Origin: Rhodocyclaceae bacterium
GTDB lineage: Bacteria; Pseudomonadota; Gammaproteobacteria; Burkholderiales; Rhodocyclaceae
Length of the DNA: 5,256 bases
Assembly: GCA_016791085.1 (NCBI GenBank)
Contig: JAEUNN010000429.1
Location: forward strand, 1 to 5,256
Direction of reading: 5' to 3'
Shown in pieces: positions 1 to 5,233 of this stretch. The number at the start of each line of letters is the position of its first letter. The first letter of the stretch is position 1. The notes under the pieces were generated by a model, which had not been told where the DNA came from, made no database searches, and saw only the letters and a list, made by a program, of their open reading frames with translations. The position numbers and the translations under genes were made by a program.

Positions 1-366
1 CCCGCGGCGGCGCTGGTGCAGGACACCTATTTCGTGGCCGGCGAATGGGTGCCGGCCGGCACGCCCATCGTGTCGCTATTGCCGCCGGGCAATATCAAGC
101 TGCGCTTTTTCGTGGCTCAGGGCGAAGTGGCCGGCATCAAGCCGGGCGACCGCGTCGAAGCAAGCTGCGATGGCTGCGCCGCCCCCATCGCGGCCACGGT
201 GAGTTATGTCGCGCCGCAGCCGGAATACACGCCGCCGGTCATATACAGCAAGGACAGCCGCGGCAAACTGGTGTTTCTGGTGGAAGCGCGCCCGGCGCCC
301 GCGGACGCCCTGCGCCTCAAGCCGGGCCAGCCGCTGGACGTGCGCGCGGCGGCCGCCCGGCCTTGA
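1..366 (+). CDS. HlyD/YbhG-like periplasmic adaptor (membrane fusion protein), C-terminal part
   Basis: The reading frame is open from the first base to the TGA at 364-366, so the 5' end lies outside the window and 121 residues are visible. Such adaptors are anchored in the inner membrane and link an ABC exporter to an outer-membrane channel. The visible part has the end of the lipoyl/barrel-sandwich region (VPAGTPIVSLLPPG, residues 17-30) and then the beta-barrel domain with IKPGDRVE (46-53). Next come a CDGC pair (Cys56 and Cys59), the motif YTPPVIYS (76-83) and a final strand with LKPGQPLDVR (106-115). From memory, the CDGC and TPPVIYS motifs are typical of YbhG-like adaptors paired with ABC-2 transporters, not RND pumps. 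The ATPase starts 10 bases downstream, which supports one operon. The substrate cannot be inferred. Confidence 0.9.
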   Translation, partial: PAAALVQDTYFVAGEWVPAGTPIVSLLPPGNIKLRFFVAQGEVAGIKPGDRVEASCDGCAAPIAATVSYVAPQPEYTPPVIYSKDSRGKLVFLVEARPAPADALRLKPGQPLDVRAAAARP

Positions 367-376
367 GCACGCGCCC

Positions 377-1300
377 ATGCCGGACGACGACCTGGTCATA
401 GACGTACAGAAGCTCAACAAGCGCTTCGGCGACAAGCACGTCGTGAAAGACTTGTCGCTGTCGGTGCGGCGCGGCGAAATTTACGGCTTTCTGGGCCCCA
501 ACGGCAGCGGCAAAACCACCTCGATACGCATGCTGTGCGGCCTGCTCACGCCGGATTCCGGCAGCGGCACCTGCCTGGGCCTGGACGTGATCCGCGACAC
601 CGCGGCGATCAAGCGCGAAGTGGGCTACATGACGCAGCGCTTTTCGCTGTGGGAAGACCTCAACCTGCGCGAAAACCTGGATTTCGTGGCGCGCATGTAC
701 GGCATGCGCGAGCGCCGCCGCGTGGTGAGCGAGGCGCTCGAATCCCTGGGCCTCGCGGCGCGCGAAAAACAGCTTGCCGGTGCCTTGTCGGGCGGCTGGA
801 AACAGCGCCTGGCGCTGGCCGCCTGCATGCTGCACAAGCCCAGACTGCTATTGCTGGACGAACCCACGGCCGGCGTAGACCCCAAGGCGCGGCGCGATTT
901 CTGGCAGGCCATACACCGGCTCGCCGCGGACGGCATATCGGTGCTGGTTTCCACGCACTACATGGACGAGGCGGAACGTTGCCACCGCCTGGCCTATATC
1001 GCCTACGGCAACCTGCTCGCCAGCGGAACGGCGGAATCCATCATCGCCGAGCAGAAACTATCCACCTGGTCGGTCAGCGGCCCCGGCCTGGCGGCGCTGG
1101 CGGAAAGCCTGCGCGGCCAGCCCGGCGTCGATCTGGTCACGCCTTTCGGCAGCACGCTGCACGTGACCGGGCGCGACGCCCAGGCGCTGGCCGCGACCGC
1201 GGCGCGCCACGCGCAGCAGGCGCCGCAGCACTGGGAGCGCATACAGCCGGGGCTGGAGGACGTGTTCATCGCGCTCATGGAAGGCGTGCCGCAAACATGA
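377..1300 (+). CDS. ABC-2 type exporter ATP-binding subunit (YbhF/CcmA-like, single NBD)
   Basis: A 307-residue cytoplasmic ATPase that would power the permease encoded next. The nucleotide-binding domain is complete: Walker A GPNGSGKT (40-47), Q-loop around Gln87 (YMTQRFSLWEDL), signature LSGGWKQRL (137-145), Walker B LLLLDE (157-162), D-loop AGVD (165-168) and switch His194 (STHYMDEAE). The signature has Trp after LSGG where many ABC proteins have Gln; I recall this from YbhF-type ATPases, so it should be functional. Residues from about 220 to 303 form a C-terminal extension ending in GLEDVFIALM, usual in drug- or polysaccharide-export ATPases of this class. E. coli YbhF has two fused NBDs; this protein has one and presumably works as a dimer. 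ATG 377 is chosen because upstream in-frame sequence is a shadow of the adaptor gene. The ribosome site is weak (a GAG near 365), so coupling to the adaptor gene is likely. Confidence 0.95.
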   Translation: MPDDDLVIDVQKLNKRFGDKHVVKDLSLSVRRGEIYGFLGPNGSGKTTSIRMLCGLLTPDSGSGTCLGLDVIRDTAAIKREVGYMTQRFSLWEDLNLRENLDFVARMYGMRERRRVVSEALESLGLAAREKQLAGALSGGWKQRLALAACMLHKPRLLLLDEPTAGVDPKARRDFWQAIHRLAADGISVLVSTHYMDEAERCHRLAYIAYGNLLASGTAESIIAEQKLSTWSVSGPGLAALAESLRGQPGVDLVTPFGSTLHVTGRDAQALAATAARHAQQAPQHWERIQPGLEDVFIALMEGVPQT

Positions 1301-1305
1301 GCGCC

Positions 1306-1324
1306 CGCGCCGCCTGCGGCCGCG
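1306..1324 (+). other. GC-rich hairpin in the ATPase-permease gap
   Basis: CGC-GCCG (1306-1312) can pair with CGGC-GCG (1317-1320 and 1322-1324) around the loop CCTG, with one bulged C at 1321. It lies inside the 18-codon mini-ORF and ends 15 bases before the permease ribosome site. It could slow or shape translation between the two genes, or stabilise an mRNA end. There is no T-run after it, so it is not an intrinsic terminator. Such short stems are common in GC-rich DNA. Confidence 0.25.
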
Positions 1325-1339
1325 CGCCGCCCCCGCAGC

Positions 1340-1344
1340 GGAGA
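1340..1344 (+). promoter_or_regulatory. Ribosome binding site of the permease gene
   Basis: GGAGA ends 5 bases before ATG 1350. This good match to the Shine-Dalgarno core supports 1350 as the permease start. It lies within the mini-ORF, so a ribosome finishing that ORF would stop almost on top of it. Confidence 0.65.
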
Positions 1345-1349
1345 CGCGC

Positions 1350-2483
1350 ATGAACGGCTTTTCGTACGCGCGCTGGGTGGGCATCATGCTCAAGGAATTC
1401 ATCCAGCTCAAGCGCGACCGGCTGACCTTCGGCATGATCATAGGCATACCGGTCATGCAGTTGCTGCTGTTCGGTTTCGCCATCAATTCCGATCCCAAAT
1501 CGCTGCCCACCGCGGTGCTGTCGGCCGACCACAGTTCGCTCGCGCGCAGCATACTGGCCGGGCTCAGGAACAGCGGCTATTTCCGCATCGTGCGCGAACT
1601 GGACAGCGAAGCCGAAGCCGACCGCCTGCTGGGCGACGGCGAGGTGCAGTTCGTGGTGCATATCCCGGAAAATTTCGCGCGCCGCGTGGTGCGCGGCGAA
1701 CGCCCGGCGCTGCTGATCGAAGCCGACGCCACCGACCCTTCGGCTACCGCCAACGCCGTCGCCGCGCTGGGCGGCATAGGCCAGACCGCGCTGGCGCGCG
1801 AATTCGCCGGCACGCTGGCGCCGCTCGCGCACGCCCCGGACGCGCTGGACATACGCGTACACCGGCGCTTCAATCCGGAAGGCGTGACCCAGTACAACAT
1901 CGTGCCGGGCCTGCTCGGCGTAATCCTGACCATGACCATGGTGCTCATGACCGGGCTGGCCATGACGCGCGAGCGCGAGCGCGGCACTTTCGAAAACCTG
2001 CTCGCCACGCCGGCCCTGCCGATCGAAGTCATGACCGGCAAAATCGTGCCCTACATCCTGATCGGCCTGGTGCAGGTAAGCCTGGTGCTGCTGGCCGCGC
2101 ATTTCATATTTCACGTGCCCATGCATGGCAGCCTGTTCGCCGTCTATGGCGTGGTGCTGTTGTTCATCGCCGCCAACCTCACGCTGGGCATCACCTTTTC
2201 CACGCTGGCGCGCAATCAGCTGCAGGCCATGCAGATGACCTTCTTTTTCTTCCTGCCGTCGATACTGCTGTCCGGCTTCATGTTCCCGTTTCGCGGCATG
2301 CCGGGCTGGGCGCAGGTCATAGGCAACCTGTTGCCGCTCACGCATTTTCTGCGCCTGGTGCGCGGCATATTGCTGAAGGGCAGCGGCGCCGCCGAACTGT
2401 GGCCGGACGTATGGCCGCTGGGACTGTTCATGCTGGTCGTGCTGGGCGCCGGGCTCAAGCTGTACCGGCGCACGCTGGATTGA
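1350..2483 (+). CDS. ABC-2 type exporter permease (YbhS/YbhR/YhhJ-like)
   Basis: A 377-residue inner-membrane subunit, the usual length for this family. The topology is classic ABC-2: a cytoplasmic N-terminus with LKEFIQLKRDRLTF (14-27) leading into helix 1 (about 26-44), and a large periplasmic domain (about 45-180). Helices 2 to 6 follow at roughly 183-204, 232-252, 260-283, 295-313 and 352-371. The motif RERERGTFENLLATP (207-221) between helices 2 and 3 is the conserved cytoplasmic segment thought to contact the ATPase. FRGMPGWAQ (314-322) followed by LPLTHFLRLVRG (328-339) is also typical. Only one permease gene is present after a one-NBD ATPase, so the exporter could be a homodimer, unless a second permease lies upstream. 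The GGAGA site at 1340 fixes the start. The substrate is unknown; relatives export drugs, dyes or cell-envelope compounds. Confidence 0.95.
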   Translation: MNGFSYARWVGIMLKEFIQLKRDRLTFGMIIGIPVMQLLLFGFAINSDPKSLPTAVLSADHSSLARSILAGLRNSGYFRIVRELDSEAEADRLLGDGEVQFVVHIPENFARRVVRGERPALLIEADATDPSATANAVAALGGIGQTALAREFAGTLAPLAHAPDALDIRVHRRFNPEGVTQYNIVPGLLGVILTMTMVLMTGLAMTRERERGTFENLLATPALPIEVMTGKIVPYILIGLVQVSLVLLAAHFIFHVPMHGSLFAVYGVVLLFIAANLTLGITFSTLARNQLQAMQMTFFFFLPSILLSGFMFPFRGMPGWAQVIGNLLPLTHFLRLVRGILLKGSGAAELWPDVWPLGLFMLVVLGAGLKLYRRTLD

Positions 2484-2494
2484 GCCGCGCCGCC

Positions 2495-3664
2495 ATGCAC
2501 CGCGCCGCCTACCTGGCCTGCGACCGCTTTCCGTCCGCCAAGGGCGCCGCCACGCATATCGCGCAAATGGCGGAAACCCTGTTCGAGCACTATGACGGCG
2601 GGCGCCTGGTGGTTACCGGCGCGCCCGAGCTGCCGGCCTATCAGCGCGACCATGCCATCGAAATCCACCGCGCCCGCACGCCCGGCGCCACGCCGCTGGC
2701 GCGCGCGCTGGAGTACGCGCAGTTCGCGGCCGGCGTGCTGGCGCGGCGGCCGCCGGAAATCGTGCATTACCGCGACATTTGGTCCGGCGCCGCGGTGGAG
2801 CGCACCTGCCCGGCCGCGACGCGCCGCATATTCGAGGTGAATGGCCTGCCGTCCGTGGAATGGGCCGAGCGCTACCCGGGGCTGGGCGCCGGCACGCTGG
2901 CCAAACTGCGCGCACTCGAAGCGCGCCAGCTCGCCGCCGCGCACCATGTCATCACGCCGTCGGCCACCATCGCGCAGAACCTGGCGCGCTGGGGCGTCGC
3001 GCTACCGCCCTGCACGCTGGTGCCGAATGGCGCCGACCTGCCCGAGGCGGCGCCCGGCCCGCCGCCGCTCGCCCTGCCGTACATCCTTTATTTCGGCGCC
3101 CTGCAGGGCTGGCAGGGGGTGGCCGACGCGATCGCCGCATTTGCCCTGCTGGCCGATATGCCCGGCCTGATGCTGGTGATCGCCAGTTCCAATCCCGAAC
3201 GCCACGCCGAAGCCCTGCAGGAACGCGCCCTGCACCTGGGCGTGGCGGGCCGCGTGCTGTGGCTGTACGCCCTGCCGCGAGCGCAACTTGCGCACTGGCT
3301 GGCCGGCGCGCGCTGCACGGTGGCGCCATTCACGCAGTGCGCGCGCAACCTGCTGCAAGGTTTCGCGCCGCTCAAGGTGCTGGAATCCATGGCCGCCGGC
3401 GTGCCGGTGGTGGCGTCCGACCTGCCCGCCACGCGCGAAATTTTGCGCCACGGCGAACATGGCCTGCTGGTACGCCCGGAACGCCCGGGCGAACTGGCGC
3501 GCGCGCTGCGCGCCCTGCTCGACGACGCGGACCTGCGCGCGCGCCTGGGCGCGGCCGCCCGTGCGCACGTGGCGGCTCACTACACCTGGCGCGCCGCGCG
3601 TGCAAAACTGCGCGCGTTGTATCAGGAACTACACGACACACGGCCGCCACCGCTTGCGGTATAA
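2495..3664 (+). CDS. Glycosyltransferase family 4 (GT-B fold)
   Basis: A 389-residue cytoplasmic or membrane-associated enzyme predicted to move a sugar from a nucleotide-sugar to an acceptor. The N-terminal Rossmann half begins MHRAAYLACDRFPSAKGAATHIAQ, where the SAKGAATH stretch (14-21) is the glycine-rich acceptor-side loop. FEVNGLPSVEW (113-123) and TPSATIAQNL (154-163) are typical GT4 features, and VPNGADL (176-182) begins the second half. The donor-site region is FAPLKVLESMAAGVPVVASDLPATREIL (290-317), with Glu297 in the place of the conserved second Glu of the EX7E motif. The first Glu of that motif is not obvious (Gln288-Gly-Phe), as in other PLKxLE-type members. The permease stop is 11 bases upstream. 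A TTG at 2480 (TTGA overlap) would add five residues; ATG 2495 is preferred because MHRAAYLACD resembles a normal family start. The ribosome site is weak. Acceptor and sugar are unknown. Confidence 0.9.
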   Translation: MHRAAYLACDRFPSAKGAATHIAQMAETLFEHYDGGRLVVTGAPELPAYQRDHAIEIHRARTPGATPLARALEYAQFAAGVLARRPPEIVHYRDIWSGAAVERTCPAATRRIFEVNGLPSVEWAERYPGLGAGTLAKLRALEARQLAAAHHVITPSATIAQNLARWGVALPPCTLVPNGADLPEAAPGPPPLALPYILYFGALQGWQGVADAIAAFALLADMPGLMLVIASSNPERHAEALQERALHLGVAGRVLWLYALPRAQLAHWLAGARCTVAPFTQCARNLLQGFAPLKVLESMAAGVPVVASDLPATREILRHGEHGLLVRPERPGELARALRALLDDADLRARLGAAARAHVAAHYTWRAARAKLRALYQELHDTRPPPLAV

Positions 3665-3669
3665 GGCAT

Positions 3670-3699
3670 ATGAGTTCCACGCCCCTGCCCGCCCCATGA
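3670..3699 (+). other. 9-codon mini-ORF ending in ATGA at the next start
   Basis: ATG 3670 opens MSSTPLPAP and ends at TGA 3697-3699, overlapping ATG 3696 of the next gene as ATGA. AAGG at 3663-3666, partly inside the glycosyltransferase stop TAA, could be its ribosome site, but it lies only 3 bases from the ATG. The next gene has no Shine-Dalgarno match in the bases just before ATG 3696, so reinitiation after this peptide is a reasonable way for it to be translated. Chance cannot be excluded for so short an ORF. Confidence 0.35.
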
Positions 3700-4502
3700 C
3701 AGATGCCATTCACCAGAGCGGCCTGTTCCTGCTCGAAGGCCGCGCCGACTGCCGCAGTTGGCTGGCTGCGCTGGACCGGGCCGAAGCGCGCCTGCGCACG
3801 CATCACCGCAAATACTCGATATTCATGTGGATGGCCATCGTGCTGGCGATAGCCGGGGTGGTCGGCTTCGTGATCGGGATGGAAGCCGAAAGCTTCCTGG
3901 GCGTGGTGGGCGCGGTCGCCGTCATCATTTTCGCAGTCTGGCTGGCCATCCGCATGCATCGCCGCCGCGCCTGCAAATTCACCGGCCCGGCGCGCAGGCT
4001 GGTGGCGGAAATCGCGCGCCGCCTACCCAAGCACCACTCGCTCTACCTGCGCTGCGATTTCGCCCACCCGGCCAGCAAAAAATACGTGCACTCGCAAAAA
4101 TCCGTCGCTTTCGGCCGCGTCGAATTCAAGCGCTACGAAGACCGCTGGCTATCCGGCGAAATCGCCCACGGACGCGAACTACGCCTGCGCTTTGCGCAGA
4201 TCGACACCCTGATCAGCAAGGAAAAGGTGAAGCGCCGCCGCTCGCGCGACAAGCACAAACCCGCCAGCTACCGCCTGGACAGCCGCTACACCGGGCTGCT
4301 GGTGCTGCGCGGCGAGGGCTTCGTGCTGCAGCCGGCCGGACGCGGCATGCAGATGCGGCGCGGCAATCGCGCCGCGCGCGTGCGGGCCAAACGCCGCAGC
4401 GACTGGAATTCCTCCAAACCCGAACAGGGCGGCGATACGCGCCCGCTGCTGGCATTGCTGGACCAGCTTTCCGCCGCGCTGGCGCCGGCAGCAGGGAGAT
4501 AA
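3696..4502 (+). CDS. Unknown two-helix inner-membrane protein with basic cytoplasmic domain
   Basis: A 268-residue protein that I cannot assign to a named family. Residues 1-42 are soluble and Arg/His-rich near the membrane. Two hydrophobic helices follow at about 43-61 and 67-86, separated by a very short turn containing Glu63 and Glu65, so both ends probably face the cytoplasm. The long C-terminal part (87-268) is strongly basic. It includes LRCDFAHPASKKYVHSQKS (118-136), a region RYEDRWLSGEI..GRELRLRF (146-166) that looks beta-rich, and KEKVKRRRSRDKHK (175-188). I vaguely recall similar unnamed proteins with a helical hairpin and such a 'xYEDxW..G.L.DGxxLRL' domain, but this is not verified. 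ATG 3696 is taken as the start; it lacks its own ribosome site. An in-frame TTG at 3654 is a poorer alternative. The next gene begins 3 bases after the stop, which suggests that the two products work together. Confidence 0.8.
   Translation: MTDAIHQSGLFLLEGRADCRSWLAALDRAEARLRTHHRKYSIFMWMAIVLAIAGVVGFVIGMEAESFLGVVGAVAVIIFAVWLAIRMHRRRACKFTGPARRLVAEIARRLPKHHSLYLRCDFAHPASKKYVHSQKSVAFGRVEFKRYEDRWLSGEIAHGRELRLRFAQIDTLISKEKVKRRRSRDKHKPASYRLDSRYTGLLVLRGEGFVLQPAGRGMQMRRGNRAARVRAKRRSDWNSSKPEQGGDTRPLLALLDQLSAALAPAAGR
4493..4498 (+). promoter_or_regulatory. Ribosome binding site deciding the GTG start at 4506
   Basis: AGGGAG ends 7 bases before GTG 4506. It is the strongest Shine-Dalgarno match in the window and supports a GTG start for the small Cys/His protein. 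It lies inside the last codons of the two-helix membrane protein gene. Confidence 0.75.
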
Positions 4503-4505
4503 GCC

Positions 4506-4838
4506 GTGGCAAGTTGCAGCGTCAAACAAGGTTTTCTGCTGTTGCACGAATGCGGCGGCGATGCACAGTTCAATTGCGCGAGCTGCGCCGCGCCCATTTG
4601 TGCCGGCCACGCCGCCATGCGCCCGCAGGCCGGTGGCTGGCTGTGCCCGGCCTGCGCGCACGAGGCGGATGCGCAAAATGGCGAAGCGGAACACGGCGAC
4701 CCGGATGCCGCCACGGCCGGCGCCGGCAGCGGCACTTTTTCTGCCGGCATGGGTTTCGCTGCGTCCGACCACCTGGGCTTCACGTCGGGCCGCGCGCGCG
4801 AGCCCGATGCCGGCTCGGCAACGTTCGACGACAGTTGA
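4506..4838 (+). CDS. Small Cys/His-rich protein, zinc-finger-like N-terminus (B-box-like spacing)
   Basis: A 110-residue protein starting at GTG 4506. Its first half has ten possible metal ligands: Cys4, His14, Cys16, Cys24, Cys27, Cys32, His35, Cys47, Cys50 and His53. The order C-x2-C-x4-C-x2-H-x11-C-x2-C-x2-H resembles treble-clef or B-box-type zinc modules, probably binding one or two zinc ions. That is inferred from spacing; the fold is not proven. Residues 54-72 are acidic and polar. The tail (73-110) is Gly/Ala/Ser-rich low complexity ending in ATFDDS. There is no signal peptide or membrane helix, so it is likely cytoplasmic. The 3-base gap from the two-helix membrane gene suggests a functional pair, perhaps a soluble partner binding the membrane protein's cytoplasmic domain. 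I do not know its function. A terminator-like hairpin lies within the codons for the tail, so a shorter product from a shorter transcript is conceivable. Confidence 0.75.
   Translation: MASCSVKQGFLLLHECGGDAQFNCASCAAPICAGHAAMRPQAGGWLCPACAHEADAQNGEAEHGDPDAATAGAGSGTFSAGMGFAASDHLGFTSGRAREPDAGSATFDDS
4706..4740 (+). terminator. Terminator-like hairpin plus T5 inside the Cys/His protein gene
   Basis: TGCCGC (4706-4711) pairs with GCGGCA (4729-4734). Inside lies the palindrome GCCGGCGCCGGC (4716-4727), which adds a second stem of about 4 base pairs. One C and then TTTTT (4736-4740) follow, which is the layout of a Rho-independent terminator. It sits within codons for the low-complexity tail. A competing stem, GCCGGCAG (4722-4729) with CTGCCGGC (4741-4748), uses the same bases. 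The frame stays open beyond it and ends plausibly, so it may only reflect GC-rich codons with one Thr-Phe pair. Confidence 0.3.
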
Positions 4839-4881
4839 ACCTGCCGCGCGGCTGGCGCGAATTTGGCGCAGGCCACGGCTG

Positions 4882-4895
4882 GCATGGGCCCATGC
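4882..4895. repeat. 14-base perfect palindrome
   Basis: GCATGGGCCCATGC is identical to its reverse complement and lies 44 bases after the Cys/His protein stop. It could be a binding site for a dimeric regulator, or a short cruciform or hairpin. No second copy is seen in the window. Confidence 0.5.
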
Positions 4896-4962
4896 GCTGA
4901 ACCGGATCGATCGCCGGCGCGGAACGTCCAGAGCCGCGAAGCGTGGATGGAAATGTTGCGGG

Positions 4963-4998
4963 CGGGGCAAATGCCCGGTCCGGCGCCGGGATGCCCCG
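4963..4998. repeat. Nested inverted repeat
   Basis: The outer arms CGGGGCA (4963-4969) and TGCCCCG (4992-4998) pair over 7 bases. The inner arms CCCGG (4974-4978) and CCGGG (4986-4990) pair over 5, with a 4-versus-1-base internal loop and a 7-base terminal loop. No T-run follows on either strand, so it looks like a structured mRNA or DNA element and not an intrinsic terminator. Confidence 0.5.
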
Positions 4999-5056
4999 TT
5001 TGGCGCGTGAGTTGGGTTCGACCACGGCATTCGCGGCGAGACCTGCCTTGCCAGCG

Positions 5057-5083
5057 CCCTTCGACCGGCTCAGGGAGAACGGG
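5057..5083. repeat. Dispersed REP-like intergenic repeat (TTCGAC..GCTCAGGG..GAACGG type)
   Basis: The unit begins CCCTTCGACCGGCTCAGGGA and ends GAACGGG. From memory it matches the repeat seen in intergenic DNA of many Proteobacteria (CCTTCGAC-AA/AG-GCTCAGG-GCGAACGG and variants). Its arms CCC-TTC and GAA-C-GGG are complementary with one bulged C. Read as protein it gives the tell-tale false peptides STGSGRTGG and FSLSRSKG. It marks the surrounding sequence as non-coding. Confidence 0.75.
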
Positions 5084-5130
5084 AGGAAAATTTGCCGGAG
5101 CACCCGCCAGGCACACGGTGCCGACAGGTA

Positions 5131-5159
5131 GCGCGCGCGTTCGGCCGCAACGTGCGCGC
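5131..5159. repeat. Strong 11-bp hairpin
   Basis: GCGCGCGCGTT (5131-5141) pairs with AACGTGCGCGC (5149-5159) over 11 positions with a single G-T (G-U in RNA) wobble, around the 7-base loop CGGCCGC. No T-run follows. It stands 4 bases before a second hairpin, so the two form a tandem. Confidence 0.6.
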
Positions 5160-5163
5160 GGAA

Positions 5164-5191
5164 TCCGGCGCCATGCCTGCCGGGCGCCGGA
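5164..5191. repeat. Perfect 9-bp hairpin
   Basis: TCCGGCGCC (5164-5172) and GGCGCCGGA (5183-5191) are exact reverse complements around a 10-base loop. TCCGGCGCC followed closely by ATGCC also occurs at 4979-4995, so the arm may belong to a short repeated unit. The next gene begins about 40 bases downstream, so this stem could lie in its leader or end the upstream transcript. Confidence 0.6.
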
Positions 5192-5233
5192 ATCGCAAAA
5201 CCCAAGCTTGACGGCACCGGGAGTGCCCCTCGA

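Larger units (their letters stand above)
1297..1353 (+). other. 18-codon mini-ORF linking ATPase and permease by ATGA overlaps
   Basis: ATG 1297 overlaps the ATPase stop (ATGA, 1297-1300). The frame runs MSARAACGRAPPPQRRRA and ends in TGA 1351-1353, which overlaps the permease ATG (ATGA, 1350-1353). GGAAGG at 1279-1284 could act as its ribosome site, but the 12-base spacing is long. The encoded peptide is basic and Pro/Arg/Ala-rich with no recognisable domain. If translated, it would carry ribosomes from the ATPase stop to the permease start. It could equally be a chance ORF, because stop codons are rare in sequence this GC-rich. Confidence 0.35.
4839..5233. other. 395-base intergenic region without a convincing gene
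   Basis: Long frames exist on both strands here, but none has a recognisable motif or a good start. One minus-strand frame translates the REP-like repeat as LPFSLSRSKG, a common sign of a false ORF across such repeats. The region instead contains at least five inverted repeats, listed separately, and probably separates the operon from the next gene. No convincing -35/-10 promoter was found and no T-run follows any hairpin. TTGACG at 5208-5213 has no good -10 partner. Confidence 0.7.

Noticed and set aside
206..376. Upstream extension of the ATPase reading frame
   Set aside because: The added residues are an Arg-rich shadow of the adaptor gene and precede the normal family N-terminus (LVIDVQKLNKRFG).
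1275..2345. 356-codon minus-strand ORF opposite the permease
   Set aside because: The translation is His/Gln/Arg-rich without motifs, and the plus strand there encodes an unmistakable permease. It is a mirror of GC-rich codon use.
2399..2494. Longer N-terminus for the glycosyltransferase
   Set aside because: It overlaps the permease end in another frame and adds 32 low-complexity residues not expected in the family. Only the five-residue TTG 2480 extension is credible.
3758..4900. 380-codon plus-strand ORF overlapping the two-helix protein and the Cys/His gene
   Set aside because: It is an Arg/Ala/Gly-rich shadow. The other frame has two clear membrane helices, and the second gene has a strong ribosome site.
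5208..5213. TTGACG as a -35 promoter element for the gene at 5234
   Set aside because: No acceptable -10 sequence lies 16-18 bases downstream, and such a promoter would leave the start codon inside the -10 region.
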